From NCBI GenBank assembly GCA_002702655.1, contig PABB01000072.1, forward strand, positions 96,179 through 160,178: a stretch of DNA of 64,000 bases, in the 5' to 3' direction. This document shows, in pieces, positions 54,846-64,000 of this stretch. The stretch is from Planctomycetaceae bacterium. Lineage in GTDB: Bacteria > Planctomycetota > Planctomycetia > Pirellulales > Lacipirellulaceae. The translations under genes were made by a program, and so were the position numbers. Every line of letters begins with the position of its first letter. The stretch's first letter is position 1. The notes beneath the pieces are model-generated. The model was not told the origin of the DNA, made no database searches, and saw only the letters and a program-made list of their open reading frames with translations.

Positions 54846-57800
54846 ATGCCCTGGTCCCGGTCGAAGCTTCTTATCGCCTGCGCTGCATTGTCGTTGGGGC
54901 TGAATAGCGCCGTAGCTGACAACGATTGGCGCGCACAGTTTCGCAGTCCGCCGATGTCGGCCCGCCCGCACACCTGGTGGCATTGGATGCACGGCCACGT
55001 ATCGCGCACAGGAATCACAAAAGACCTCGAAGCCATGAAGGAAGCTGGCCTCGGGGGATGTCAGGCGTTTCATATCTCGGCAGGAATTCCACGAGGTCCG
55101 GTTGGGTACATGTCGCGCGAATGGCGTGAATTGATGACTCATGCAGTTCGTGAGGCTGATCGGCTCGATTTGGAGATCTGCCTGCATAATTGCGCCGGTT
55201 GGTCCAGCAGCGGCGGGCCCTGGGTTACTCCCGAACACTCTATGTTCGAGATCGTATGGACCGAACAAAGCGTCGAAAGCCGCACATGGCGAAATCAGAT
55301 CGAGCGCCCTCCCGCTCGACTCGACTTTTATCGCGACATCTGCGTCCTGGCGTTTCCAACGCCTTTGGCAGAAGGAGAAGGCGGCCCAGGCTTTCGGTTG
55401 GAGCAGTGGCGCGGCAAAGCCGGTTTCGACCGACTGGACGCGCCCAGTCGCGACCAACGTACGCCGCCGCCAGAGTCGACGATTCCGCGCGACGCCATCA
55501 TCGACCTGACGTCAAAACTCAGCGCAACGGGTACGTTGGATTGGACGGCGCCGGAGGGGAACTGGACGCTCCTCCGCATCGGCTACACGCCGACGTTGCG
55601 CACCAATCACCCCGCTCCCGAAGAGGGGCGCGGCTTGGAATGCGATAAGCTCAGTAAGGAAGGCGCGGACCAGCATTGGCGGGGGATCGTGCAGAAGGTC
55701 CTCGACGATGCCGGCAATCTGGCGGGCCCGGTGCTCAACAATGTCCTGATCGACAGCTACGAGACAGGCCAGCAGAACTGGACGCACGACTTCCCCGAGC
55801 AGTTCCGCCGCCGCCGCGGATACGATCCCACCTTCTACCTGCCGGCTGTAACCGGTCGAGTTGTCGACGATGTTGCTGTCACCGAACGGTTTCTATGGGA
55901 CTTTCGCCGGACGATCGCCGATCTCTTCTGCGAGAACTACTACGGCCGCTTCGCTGCACTTTGCCACGAGCGCGGACTGCGGCTCTCGATCGAGCCGTAC
56001 GGCGGGTGGACTGGCAACTTCCATGACCTGGAAGTTGCAGCGCAGGCTGACATTCCCATGGGCGAGTTTTGGGCCGATCGCCGCAACGATTGGTGCGACT
56101 GGTCCGTCAAATTGGCCGCCTCCGCGGCGCATGCCGCGGGGACCAGCCTGGTCGGCGCCGAGGCGTTCACGTCCGCCCCCTCCGAAGCACGCTGGCTGAA
56201 TCACCCCGGAAAGCTGAAGGCGCAGGGCGACTGGGCGTTCTCACAAGGGCTCACTCGGGTGATCTTCCACACCTGCGTCCATCAACCCTGGCCAGATGCA
56301 ATTCAGCCCGGCATGACGATGAGTGAGTATGGCATGCAGTTGAACCGCAACAACACGTGGTTCCGCGACAGTCGCGCGTGGATGGATTACCTGGCACGCT
56401 GCCAGTACCTGCTGCAACAAGGGAAATTCGTCGCCGACCTTTGCTATGTCGCCAGCGAGAACGCCCCCAACCGCATGCGGCGTGCAGATGAGCTGCACCC
56501 TGCTCCTCCCGCAGGTTACGACTACGACATGATTTCCACGCAAGCAATGCTGAAGATGCGCGTGGAGCGGGGTCGCGTTGTCTTGCCAAGCGGCATGAGC
56601 TATCAGATTCTGGTTCTGCCGAACGAGACTCAAATGCGTCCGAGGGTCTTGCGGAAGGTCGTGCAACTCGCCGAGCAGGGAGCAACCATCATTGGGCCTC
56701 AACCGACCGCCTCGCCAAGCCTGGAAGACTACCCCGACTGCGACGACAATATCCGGACGCAAGCTGCTAAGTCCTGGTCCGATGGAACGATTCGCTCCGG
56801 CAGCGATGCACTCGCCGAAGCGTTGCAGACTCTGCAAGTACGGCCGGACTTTGAACTCAACTCGCCAACCGCTTCCCGCCCCTTTGCCGTCATTCACCGC
56901 CGGACCGACAATCGGGACGTCTACTTCGTCTCGAATCAAGCGCGGCGAAGTATCCGGGCCGAGTGCGTATTTCGACAGCATGGCGCCGAGCCCGAGTTGC
57001 TCAAGCCGCAGACCGGCGAGTGCGAGACCGCTGCCTTCTGGCGACACACGGAAGACGACCGCACCGCGATCACCCTACGCTTGGGCATTGGCGAATCGAT
57101 ATTCGTCGTGTTCTCACGCGATGCATCGCCACGCCCCCATGTGATCGCCGCAGACGGCCCCGCAGACGAGTTCACATACACACCACTTCGGCCCAACGTT
57201 GAAGTCAAGCGGGCCGTCTATGGAGTGCTCGATGGCGACGCCGCTCAGCAAGTTGATGTGACCGATCCAGTTCGCAAGCTCGTCGCCAACTCTCAAGAAG
57301 ATGCGGTTGCCGGCAACAGCCTTGCGGGCGACCCCGCCTACGGGCGACTGAAGGAGCTGCGAATCGAATATACTGAGGAAGGCATCGACAATTCAGTTAC
57401 GGTCGCCGAAGGCGAGACAATTTACTTCCCCGCCGCGGGCGAAGCAGAGCTCGGGCCCCCGCCTGCTGAATTCCAAATCACTGACAACGACCTGAATCTT
57501 ATCTCCTTTCGACCCGGTGCGTACGAGGCGGCAGTTCCCTCGGTGGGCAGGGTCGATATGCACATCGCTGGACTGCCCGATCCGATTGCCGTGGAAGGCC
57601 CGTGGCAGGTTCGGTTGTTTCCACAGGTAAGTTCTGAACGATCACACGCCTTGGCGATCGAACTGCAACAGCTCTGCTCGCTGTCGGATTGCGACGACGA
57701 TCGTCTTCGTTACTTCGCCGGGAAGGCGACCTACGCAGTACGCTTTGACGTGCCAAACGAGGTGATTCGGCCGGGGTACGTTCAATGCCTCGACCTGGGC

Positions 57801-58193
57801 GGCGTCGAGGTGATCGCCAAACCACATCTTAACGGAGAGAACCTGGGAACCCTCTGGCACGCGCCATACCAGGTTAACGTCACGGGAGCCTTGCGTCCGG
57901 GCGAGAACGAGTTGACCATCGACGTGACGACACTGTGGCCCAATCGCCTGATTGGCGATGAGCGACTGAGTGGGCGCGCCGCGGAACGGAGCCGGGGCCT
58001 CCGCGACCAGATTCTGTCCGCGTGGGTTTCCGAAGGCCGACTGCCGGAGTCAAGAGAATCCTACTCCATCTGGCGCCACTGGCTCGCCTCTGACGAGTTG
58101 CAGCCGGCGGGGCTACTTGGCCCAGTCCGGATCTACATCGGACAAGTCGTACCAGTCCTTGCGTCATCGAGCATGAGTGCGACGCACGAATGA
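54846..58193 (+). CDS. GH106-like alpha-L-rhamnosidase
   Basis: 1115 residues from ATG 54846, with the signal peptide MPWSRSKLLIACAALSLGL. The N-terminal TIM-barrel part has PHTWWHWMHGHVSRTGI, GGCQAFHIS, LHNCAGWSSSGGPWVTPE and LNNVLIDSYETGQQNWT, matching the family-106 style glycosidases. A second part includes DLCYVASENAPNRMR and the C-terminal galactose-binding-like beta-sandwich (about 950-1090; GGVEVIAKPHLNGENLGTLWHAPYQ). The start has a weak ribosome site. It is assigned to family 106 on overall pattern; another unclassified glycosidase is possible. Confidence 0.75.
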   Translation: MPWSRSKLLIACAALSLGLNSAVADNDWRAQFRSPPMSARPHTWWHWMHGHVSRTGITKDLEAMKEAGLGGCQAFHISAGIPRGPVGYMSREWRELMTHAVREADRLDLEICLHNCAGWSSSGGPWVTPEHSMFEIVWTEQSVESRTWRNQIERPPARLDFYRDICVLAFPTPLAEGEGGPGFRLEQWRGKAGFDRLDAPSRDQRTPPPESTIPRDAIIDLTSKLSATGTLDWTAPEGNWTLLRIGYTPTLRTNHPAPEEGRGLECDKLSKEGADQHWRGIVQKVLDDAGNLAGPVLNNVLIDSYETGQQNWTHDFPEQFRRRRGYDPTFYLPAVTGRVVDDVAVTERFLWDFRRTIADLFCENYYGRFAALCHERGLRLSIEPYGGWTGNFHDLEVAAQADIPMGEFWADRRNDWCDWSVKLAASAAHAAGTSLVGAEAFTSAPSEARWLNHPGKLKAQGDWAFSQGLTRVIFHTCVHQPWPDAIQPGMTMSEYGMQLNRNNTWFRDSRAWMDYLARCQYLLQQGKFVADLCYVASENAPNRMRRADELHPAPPAGYDYDMISTQAMLKMRVERGRVVLPSGMSYQILVLPNETQMRPRVLRKVVQLAEQGATIIGPQPTASPSLEDYPDCDDNIRTQAAKSWSDGTIRSGSDALAEALQTLQVRPDFELNSPTASRPFAVIHRRTDNRDVYFVSNQARRSIRAECVFRQHGAEPELLKPQTGECETAAFWRHTEDDRTAITLRLGIGESIFVVFSRDASPRPHVIAADGPADEFTYTPLRPNVEVKRAVYGVLDGDAAQQVDVTDPVRKLVANSQEDAVAGNSLAGDPAYGRLKELRIEYTEEGIDNSVTVAEGETIYFPAAGEAELGPPPAEFQITDNDLNLISFRPGAYEAAVPSVGRVDMHIAGLPDPIAVEGPWQVRLFPQVSSERSHALAIELQQLCSLSDCDDDRLRYFAGKATYAVRFDVPNEVIRPGYVQCLDLGGVEVIAKPHLNGENLGTLWHAPYQVNVTGALRPGENELTIDVTTLWPNRLIGDERLSGRAAERSRGLRDQILSAWVSEGRLPESRESYSIWRHWLASDELQPAGLLGPVRIYIGQVVPVLASSSMSATHE

Positions 58194-58535
58194 TAGGGCC
58201 TCCCGCAATCTGAGACTCAGGAAAGCCTTTCCGCGCGGCAAATGACCGCTCGTGACGCAAGCTGGGCGTCAGATTCTGCAACAACGAGGCGATTCGCGCT
58301 GTTTTCGCCCCGTTTTTTGGCTTTTGAACGTCAAGAATTCCTCCGCCGAACCATCCACAACTAGGATGCGGCGGAATCGGCACTCTCGTCCGCAGCCACC
58401 GGGGCCCAACGGCGCCCTCGCGTGCTTCAATGCCGCGTCCAAGCGGCTACCGGCGGCCTACGTCAGAACAAGACGCAGTGGACATATGGACACGTCCTTA
58501 CGCAGGACGGACGATTGCCGCAAGCAGGGGTAGAA
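58194..58535. other. Intergenic gap before ECF gene
   Basis: 342 bases with no supported gene. An AGGGG ribosome site precedes the ECF ATG at 58536. No clear promoter can be named. Confidence 0.4.
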
Positions 58536-59072
58536 ATGGGACTTTCAGAGCATTCGACGGAGCGCATGCAAGCCTTCGCTGAACTGCTGCATGAGAACCA
58601 TCGTGGGCTGTTTTCGTTCATATACTCGTTGGTGCATAATTACGCTGACGCGGAGGACGTTTACCAGCAAGCGGCGCTAATCATGTGGCGAAAATTCGAC
58701 GACTTCGAGTTGGGAACGAATTTCTCCGCTTGGTCGGCACAAGTCGCACGAAACACAGCTCGCGATTTCCTAAAATCCAAACGTCGACAAGCATTGTGCT
58801 TCTCCGACGATTTCATTGAGTCAATTCAAGCCGCCTACCAATCTCGGCATCCGGATTTCTTTGCCGTGCGAGCAGACGCGCTGGAGCAATGCTTAGAAAA
58901 GCTTTCGCAGCGCGATCGCGAGTTGCTCAAGATGTTCTACTCGCCGGACCGCGACATGTCGCGCATTTCCTCAGTCACGCGACGATCGATTGCTGCACTC
59001 TATCAAGCCATCTCCCGCATTCGTAAGAATCTGTCACGGTGCGTCCAACGAAGCCTGGCAACAGAAGGATAG
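58536..59072 (+). CDS. ECF sigma factor
   Basis: 178 residues from ATG 58536 (AGGGG five bases upstream). Region 2: FSFIYSLVHNYADAEDVYQQAALIMWRKFDDF and FSAWSAQVARNTARDFLKSKR; region 4: LSQRDRELLKMFYSPDRDMSRISSVTRRSIAALYQAISRIRKNL. It is followed after five bases by the FecR-type gene, forming a sigma/anti-sigma pair that may control the glycan-use genes around it. Confidence 0.9.
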   Translation: MGLSEHSTERMQAFAELLHENHRGLFSFIYSLVHNYADAEDVYQQAALIMWRKFDDFELGTNFSAWSAQVARNTARDFLKSKRRQALCFSDDFIESIQAAYQSRHPDFFAVRADALEQCLEKLSQRDRELLKMFYSPDRDMSRISSVTRRSIAALYQAISRIRKNLSRCVQRSLATEG

Positions 59073-59077
59073 GTTGC

Positions 59078-60589
59078 ATGTCACTTTCCAAGCATGAAGC
59101 CGACGAGTTGTTGGACCTGCTCAACGACGTCTGGGACCACGGCGCCACGGCGGAACGCCTGCAGGCGATCGAAGACTTTGTGCAACGGCATGGGCCCGAT
59201 GCCGGCGCCAAGTACCTCGAATTGACCGCGTTGAACGCAGACATTGCGTCGTCCGTGTCCTCGGCACGAGCGTTCACTTCAGCGTTGTCTGCCATCCAAG
59301 CCGACGACGACGCCCGAGCGCTTTCCGCTGATGATCATCAGCCGGAGGGCATCCGGCCGCACATCAACCGTCGCGTCTGGCATTCGCGGCTGATTCCAGT
59401 TGGGGCTTCAATCGCGGCTGCGATCGTCATTGCCGCGGGTTGGTTTCTGATGTGGCGAGGTGACGCGAATCAACCGGCAAGGGAGATTGCGAGCACGAAG
59501 ACAAGGCCGCCTCTTGCAGGACAACTCATTATCGAACGTCCCCTGCAGCCTGTGGCGTGCATTGTCGGCGAAACCGATGCCATCTGGTCTCGCGAGTACA
59601 GCGACAAGACCCTCAAGCAAGGCCAACGGCTGCAACTCGTTTCGGGTGTTGCGCAGCTGAGCCTGGCATGCGGTGCTGATATCGTCTTGCAGGCGCCCTG
59701 CCAAGTCACCTTGGTGGCCGACAACCGCGTCGAGCTCACCGAGGGCGCGCTCACCGCGCAGGTCGCGGATTGGGCGACCGGTTTTGTTGTCGAGACGAAG
59801 GGCCTCCGAGTCACCGATCTGGGCGCTCGTTTTACCGTCGCGGCAGACCCAACAGGAGTGACCGAATCCCACATTCTCGAAGGTTCGGTGCTGGCCGAGC
59901 CGACGAAGATCGTGCGGCCGAATAGCGAGTCAACGCTCCTTTCGAAGGGGCAAGCGATCCGCGTCAATTTGCCCGAGTCAACAATCGATCTGATCGCCGC
60001 CAAGGAAACTCGGCTCGTCGAGCATCTGTCATCCTTTCGGCCGTTGCGTCCCATCGAGATCTGGAATACCGGCCTAGGCCAATCCGTCGGAAGCGAAGAC
60101 CCCAGATGGATGGTTGTTGGCGGGCCCCCCGCAAATGGACCGTACCCACGCCCCGCCATTGTGACTGCCGGCGACCCTGTGTATCTGGACAACATGCCCG
60201 ACGCGTCGCAGTGGATCTCCGTCTCAAAGGACCACATGGCGGGGCCCGACTCGACCTATACCTTCGAAACCCGATTTGATCTCACGGGTTACGACCTGTC
60301 GACGGTGCGACTCGTTGGCCTGTTTCTTGTCGACGACGCCATCAACTCTTTGGAACTCAATGGGAACGCTGTTCCGTTTGAACGTTGGCAGTCGACATGG
60401 GACTATCAGGATTTTCAACGATTCCGGGCGATTGAGTTTAACGAGGGCTTTATTCCTGGCGAGAATACGGTCCGCGTCGAACTCTACAACTCGCCGTCCC
60501 GCCCAGAGATTCCGCATGTGCCGAATCCCGTTGGCATGCGCGTCGAATGGCAAGCATTCGGCTGCGAGGATCCCTCGCCCGTCTACTGA
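59078..60589 (+). CDS. FecR-type anti-sigma-like membrane protein
   Basis: 503 residues from ATG 59078, chosen over an upstream frame start because AAGGAT lies just before it. N-terminal cytoplasmic part (LSKHEADELLDLLNDVW), a membrane helix (IPVGASIAAAIVIAAGWFLMW, about 106-126), then a FecR domain (about 150-300; VVETKGLRVTDLGARFTVAAD) and a C-terminal beta-sandwich (about 380-500) not matching the LamG-type end of the FecR protein at 27159. Paired with the ECF gene. It would sense an outside signal and release the sigma factor. Confidence 0.83.
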   Translation: MSLSKHEADELLDLLNDVWDHGATAERLQAIEDFVQRHGPDAGAKYLELTALNADIASSVSSARAFTSALSAIQADDDARALSADDHQPEGIRPHINRRVWHSRLIPVGASIAAAIVIAAGWFLMWRGDANQPAREIASTKTRPPLAGQLIIERPLQPVACIVGETDAIWSREYSDKTLKQGQRLQLVSGVAQLSLACGADIVLQAPCQVTLVADNRVELTEGALTAQVADWATGFVVETKGLRVTDLGARFTVAADPTGVTESHILEGSVLAEPTKIVRPNSESTLLSKGQAIRVNLPESTIDLIAAKETRLVEHLSSFRPLRPIEIWNTGLGQSVGSEDPRWMVVGGPPANGPYPRPAIVTAGDPVYLDNMPDASQWISVSKDHMAGPDSTYTFETRFDLTGYDLSTVRLVGLFLVDDAINSLELNGNAVPFERWQSTWDYQDFQRFRAIEFNEGFIPGENTVRVELYNSPSRPEIPHVPNPVGMRVEWQAFGCEDPSPVY

Positions 60590-60686
60590 TCGCCGCCAGC
60601 GTTGATGCGACGGTCGCGATCTCGGTCGGCACGAATTCATACCGGAACGCCAACGAAGCGGACTCACCGCCTTTCGCGCTTGCCAC

Positions 60687-63296
60687 TCACGGCGTCTCCT
60701 TGACCAGCTTCGAAAACCCCGCGTCGATGTACTGACCGCCGGTCGTTTGCTGACAATGCACGGCAAGCACGTTCTTGCCCTTCTTGAACGCACGCAGCGC
60801 CTCGGGCCGCAAATTGTACTGCTCGTAGTCGCCGCTGTACCCTTGGATGTGTCGGATGAGAACGCCGTTGAGATAGACGTCCGCCTCTTCGTCATGGTGA
60901 ATGTGCAACCGCAGGGAATCGTCGACCTCGGTTTCCGAGTCAAACGTGCGACGGATCCAGATGTCCGACGTATTCCATCGGGTGCCAATTCGCGCACCGG
61001 GAGTGCTGGGAGTGCCAAAGCCGCTACGCCCCTCACGCCAGCCACTGTCGTCGTAGCCTGGCTCGAACCAATTGTTCTCGGGTTTGTCTGTTGTGAATCG
61101 CCAGATCGAAGCCTGAGAGTCGGCGGCAGGCACGACCACCTCGTAGTGCGGCGGAGTGGGCATTGGTGCATAGTCGCCGGTCTCCGTCACATTGCGCGAA
61201 GACCACTGTTCCCAGACGGCATCGTCGTACAGCAGCCGCAGAAACACGCCGCCTACGACAGGCCGCGCGGTAAAGCCGCGTTTCCGTCCGGAATCGGTGA
61301 AGTACCAATCTGTCATGGGGCTGCGGTCCGGAGTATCGCGCAGGAACTGACGCACAGGCGCAACAACGGCGGCAAAGTCACTCGCGTCCTCTGTCAGCGC
61401 GGCAGTCCACAGGACCCAGTCAAGCTTGGTGTACGTCGATCGGTTGTCGAGCGGCAGACCATACTTGTTTTGCACGCGCAGGTAGTACGCCATCTCCTTC
61501 TGCACCACGGACTCGGGAAAGAGGTTCAGCCCGAGAATGCCATCCCACACCAAATTATATTTCTGACTCCAAGTGCCCGATTTGTCGAATGCCAGACGGA
61601 AATGGTCGCCGTCGTCCGCTTCGGTGACCCAACGTTTGGCAAACTCCTCGGCTGTGCGGCGATACTCTTCGGCCAGCCTGTCCTCCCCGCGCAGCTCGCA
61701 TAGTTGAGCGAACGCCGCCAGACCGCAAATCGCCTTGGCCGAGAGATTCACGTTGTGTGCAAGATGCCCGGCGAAGTCGTCCGTGCAGAGTTGGTTCGCC
61801 GGGTCAAAGCCCTCGTTCTTGAGGTACGCCGCCCACTGTTCCAACTGCGGCCAATAGCGGCCTGCAAAGTCGGCATTGCCGTCGATCTTGGCAATCGCGG
61901 CCATGAGAATCAACATATTGCCGCTCTCCTCGACCGGCATCTGGTTCTCCTCGCTCCGCTCGCCGCCGCCGTACACCTGGCCGTTGGCTTTGGGATACGT
62001 GCCCAAGTCGTGCGGGGCAAACGGGAACGTCCAACGATCGCTTGCGGCATATTCCATGAACGGCACGACAAACGATTTCGCCAGCGCGGGTCCAAACAGC
62101 AGAAACTGCGGCGACATGGGATAAAACACGTCGGACGTGGCGATGCAACCGTTGGAATGATTCTCCTTGCAGAACTGAATCGGCTGGCCGTTGGCGTCTG
62201 CAACAAACTTGCCCGCAGCGAAGCATTGCCGGTAGGCAAGCGTTCCGATGGCGGCGTAGTCGTCGCCGCCGGCCTGCGTCAGGTCCGCCGTCAGTTGCTG
62301 GTCGAATTCGCCGCATGCCGCCGTCAATGACTCGCGATCGCGGAACGCCTGCTCAAGCAAGCCCATTGCATCAAGCCCGTTCCGACGCCAATACGGCTTG
62401 AGGGCCGTCCCCATGAATTCGATTGACTCAAGGTCGTCGTAGGCGAGCACGAGCCAGCAGTTCGATGATTCGCCGGCGGCGACACTGCAGTCCTGCACAA
62501 TTGCGCCGGACAGGTCAGCAGCAGCGACTGGTTTCATCGCTTCCGCCGCGGGCAATCGCTGGCTGTTGATGAAGCTGGAGCGCAAGTCGCCGGATGGCGC
62601 CAAGGCAAACTGAGACGATTCGGCATCCGGCGCCGCTGCGTAGAAGTATCCCCAGTCTATCCGCAAATCGTCGCCCGCCGCCTCCAACACAGGTTGATCG
62701 CGCGACCCAATCTTGAGCGACGTCAATCCGTCAGGCCGGACGACTTCGCCCACAACTAGCTGATCCGGCGTATTCACGGCAAGTTCGGCCGAGGCCTCGA
62801 AGTAGATCTTTACATCATGCTCTTGTCCGTCTGTCGACTTGGCGTCAAAAGAAAGGTAAGTGATCGGGCGCGCGAGAATGTCGACATCGTAAGGCAAAGC
62901 AGGCGTCGTAAACGTCAGAGTCAGGTCGATGCCATGCCCCGCGAATTCATAGGCCGTTTGAGTTGGCGTTATCGACGAACCGATTTGTTTCAAGGCAGGC
63001 ACATCGTCCGGCTCGGCGCCCATCAGCCGTACGCACTGACCGTCAATCGTCGCCAGCGCGGTGAGCCGGTGCGGCTTGCCCGTCCAATGGGTCGTGTCAA
63101 CGTCTGTGAGTTGCTTGCCCGTGGACCAAATGCTGAAATAGGGATCACAGGCGACCAACGGCGTTGCCGGGACCTCGGACGATTCAACTGCCCCGTGGAC
63201 TTTGCCGCCAGCACAGACAAGCACCATGGCTGCGCACGCTGCCACCCGCCACTTGCCGCCGCAATCCCGCATACACCCCAACGCTATTCTCGCCAT
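60687..63296 (-). CDS. GtaA-type glutaminase family protein (DUF4965/DUF5127)
   Basis: 869 residues from ATG 63296 (GAGGA eight bases upstream). Signal peptide, an N-terminal beta domain (about 40-280; PLVACDPYFSIWST), then an alpha/alpha-barrel region (about 300-700) with FAGKFVADANGQPIQFCKENHSNGC split over ENHSNGCIATSDVFYP, the family landmark, and LGTYPKANGQVYG and MPVEESGNMLILMAAIAK. The last 140 residues are a galactose-binding-like sandwich (RTFDSETEVDDSLRLHIHHDEEADVYLNGV). The family name is from fungal glutaminase A; in bacteria the true substrate is often unknown, and a glycan role is possible here. Convergent with the FecR gene. Confidence 0.82.
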   Translation of the reverse strand: MARIALGCMRDCGGKWRVAACAAMVLVCAGGKVHGAVESSEVPATPLVACDPYFSIWSTGKQLTDVDTTHWTGKPHRLTALATIDGQCVRLMGAEPDDVPALKQIGSSITPTQTAYEFAGHGIDLTLTFTTPALPYDVDILARPITYLSFDAKSTDGQEHDVKIYFEASAELAVNTPDQLVVGEVVRPDGLTSLKIGSRDQPVLEAAGDDLRIDWGYFYAAAPDAESSQFALAPSGDLRSSFINSQRLPAAEAMKPVAAADLSGAIVQDCSVAAGESSNCWLVLAYDDLESIEFMGTALKPYWRRNGLDAMGLLEQAFRDRESLTAACGEFDQQLTADLTQAGGDDYAAIGTLAYRQCFAAGKFVADANGQPIQFCKENHSNGCIATSDVFYPMSPQFLLFGPALAKSFVVPFMEYAASDRWTFPFAPHDLGTYPKANGQVYGGGERSEENQMPVEESGNMLILMAAIAKIDGNADFAGRYWPQLEQWAAYLKNEGFDPANQLCTDDFAGHLAHNVNLSAKAICGLAAFAQLCELRGEDRLAEEYRRTAEEFAKRWVTEADDGDHFRLAFDKSGTWSQKYNLVWDGILGLNLFPESVVQKEMAYYLRVQNKYGLPLDNRSTYTKLDWVLWTAALTEDASDFAAVVAPVRQFLRDTPDRSPMTDWYFTDSGRKRGFTARPVVGGVFLRLLYDDAVWEQWSSRNVTETGDYAPMPTPPHYEVVVPAADSQASIWRFTTDKPENNWFEPGYDDSGWREGRSGFGTPSTPGARIGTRWNTSDIWIRRTFDSETEVDDSLRLHIHHDEEADVYLNGVLIRHIQGYSGDYEQYNLRPEALRAFKKGKNVLAVHCQQTTGGQYIDAGFSKLVKETP

Positions 63297-63995
63297 CGAA
63301 TCGCATCCTCAATTGAGTTCCGAGCCACCTTTGAACAGGCATGCACAGATAAGGCATTCCGCATGTGCACTACAGTCAATTGAAGACTACCGCGACTCTC
63401 CTATCAATGGGGGCCATGGCAGCGCACTTCAACGGCAAACGAATCTCAACGAGCGGCGAGAATGTTTTCACGGCAAGTCGTTCCGCGATCGAGCCAGCGT
63501 TGCAACCAGATAGCCGCCGGTATTCGCCGCATGCAGTGCAACTACGCAGCGGCGAGAAGCGCACCGCGACTGCGACATGCTCACTTTCTTCGAGACTCGG
63601 GCCTGCTTGACGAAAAAGAGCCGGAATCAACTGCTGAAGCTCTCGCCCGCTTCAATCGCCGCCCGTTGGAGAGCAAAATCCGCGTCACCGAGACGAGCGA
63701 CAGGTACGACGCGAACGTACCAACCTGCAGTCGCCCCGTTGTCGACCCACAGAACCTGCGGCAAGCGGAGCGAGCAACAACCGTGGAGAGCATGAGCTCG
63801 CTCCGAAGCGCGTTCGGGCTGTGCGCGTCCCCCTTATGGCAGCTTGTGCAAACGGTGGAGAACTTCCTTCACGAGGGCGTTGGATGGATCACTTGAACAA
63901 GTAATACGCATTCCAATTTGAATTAGCGCGCCTCCTCTTGCGCCCTCCTATTTTGCCTATCATACTGCGACGGTCCCCAAATCCGGGAGGTCGCG
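63297..63995. other. Non-coding 3' end of window
   Basis: About 700 bases. Open frames of up to 144 codons exist but lack ribosome sites and recognisable patterns. The last part is more AT-rich (63900-63965), which suits a promoter for a gene starting at the edge. Confidence 0.45.
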
Positions 63996-64000
63996 ATGGA
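63996..64000 (+). CDS. Possible start of a gene cut by the window edge
   Basis: An ATG at 63996 follows GGGAGG (63985-63990) at a five-base spacing. Only the first two codons are visible, so nothing can be said about the product. Confidence 0.3.

Noticed and set aside
63462-63896. 144-codon plus-strand frame in the last 700 bases
   Set aside because: No ribosome site, no recognisable motif, composition not protein-like; kept only as part of a non-coding description.
1-64000. Search for CRISPR arrays, tRNA genes, insertion sequences and prophage genes
   Set aside because: No regularly spaced direct repeats, no tRNA cloverleaf I could recognise by eye, and no transposase or phage structural patterns were seen. 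Small RNAs cannot be excluded by reading alone.

Overview
The window is high-GC bacterial DNA that reads as a member of the Planctomycetes, most likely a Pirellulales-type lineage. The evidence is the combination of DUF1559 pseudopilin-like proteins (four), short secreted PEP-CTERM proteins (eight), dockerin-like Ca-binding cassettes of the D-x-N/D-G type followed by FLxWQ, two giant proteins with the N-terminal LEPR-XLL sorting signal, ECF sigma/FecR pairs, an ECF sigma divergent from a Ser/Thr kinase, a sulfatase and several Tat-exported Gfo/Idh/MocA oxidoreductases. I see no tRNA, rRNA, CRISPR array, insertion sequence or phage module.

Region 1 (2-6992) is the most striking. A glutamine-dependent NAD synthetase (cut by the window edge) is followed by a compact same-strand cluster: NrtR-type Nudix/HTH regulator, macro domain, nicotinamidase, NADAR protein, a small gene remnant, a Nudix hydrolase, a second macro protein, an ADP-ribosylglycohydrolase and an RNA 2'-phosphotransferase (KptA/Tpt1). 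Together these can release ADP-ribose from macromolecules, process ADP-ribose phosphates, split ADP-ribose and return nicotinamide to NAD. Two tandem 19-bp inverted repeats overlap a good promoter in front of the regulator gene and look like its operators.

Region 2 (7390-13516, minus strand) is a sugar catabolic operon: XylR-type regulator, Gfo/Idh oxidoreductase, xylose-isomerase-like protein, class I aldolase-like protein and PfkB kinase. Region 3 (13875-17811) holds two paralogous PEP-CTERM proteins, a DUF1559 protein and a convergent EF-hand lipoprotein. Region 4 (18046-21228, minus) is a sugar isomerase, Gfo/Idh oxidoreductase and DUF6807 operon.

Region 5 (21329-39179) is a cell-surface region: a 1399-residue LEPR-XLL/lamin-tail/CotH protein, two closely related DUF1559 proteins flanking a FecR/ECF pair, three PEP-CTERM proteins and a 1365-residue LEPR-XLL sorbosone-dehydrogenase-like protein. 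Region 6 (39432-44516) has a seven-haem cytochrome coupled to a membrane protein, facing a RACo-like ferredoxin/ASKHA ATPase coupled to a DUF1638 protein.

Region 7 (44830-53350) mixes PEP-CTERM and DUF1559 proteins with a divergent ECF sigma / Ser/Thr kinase pair. Region 8 (52853-63296) has a sulfatase, a GH106-like rhamnosidase, an ECF/FecR pair and a glutaminase-family protein, suggesting use of sulfated rhamnose-containing glycans. The last 700 bases hold no gene I can support except a possible start codon at the very edge.
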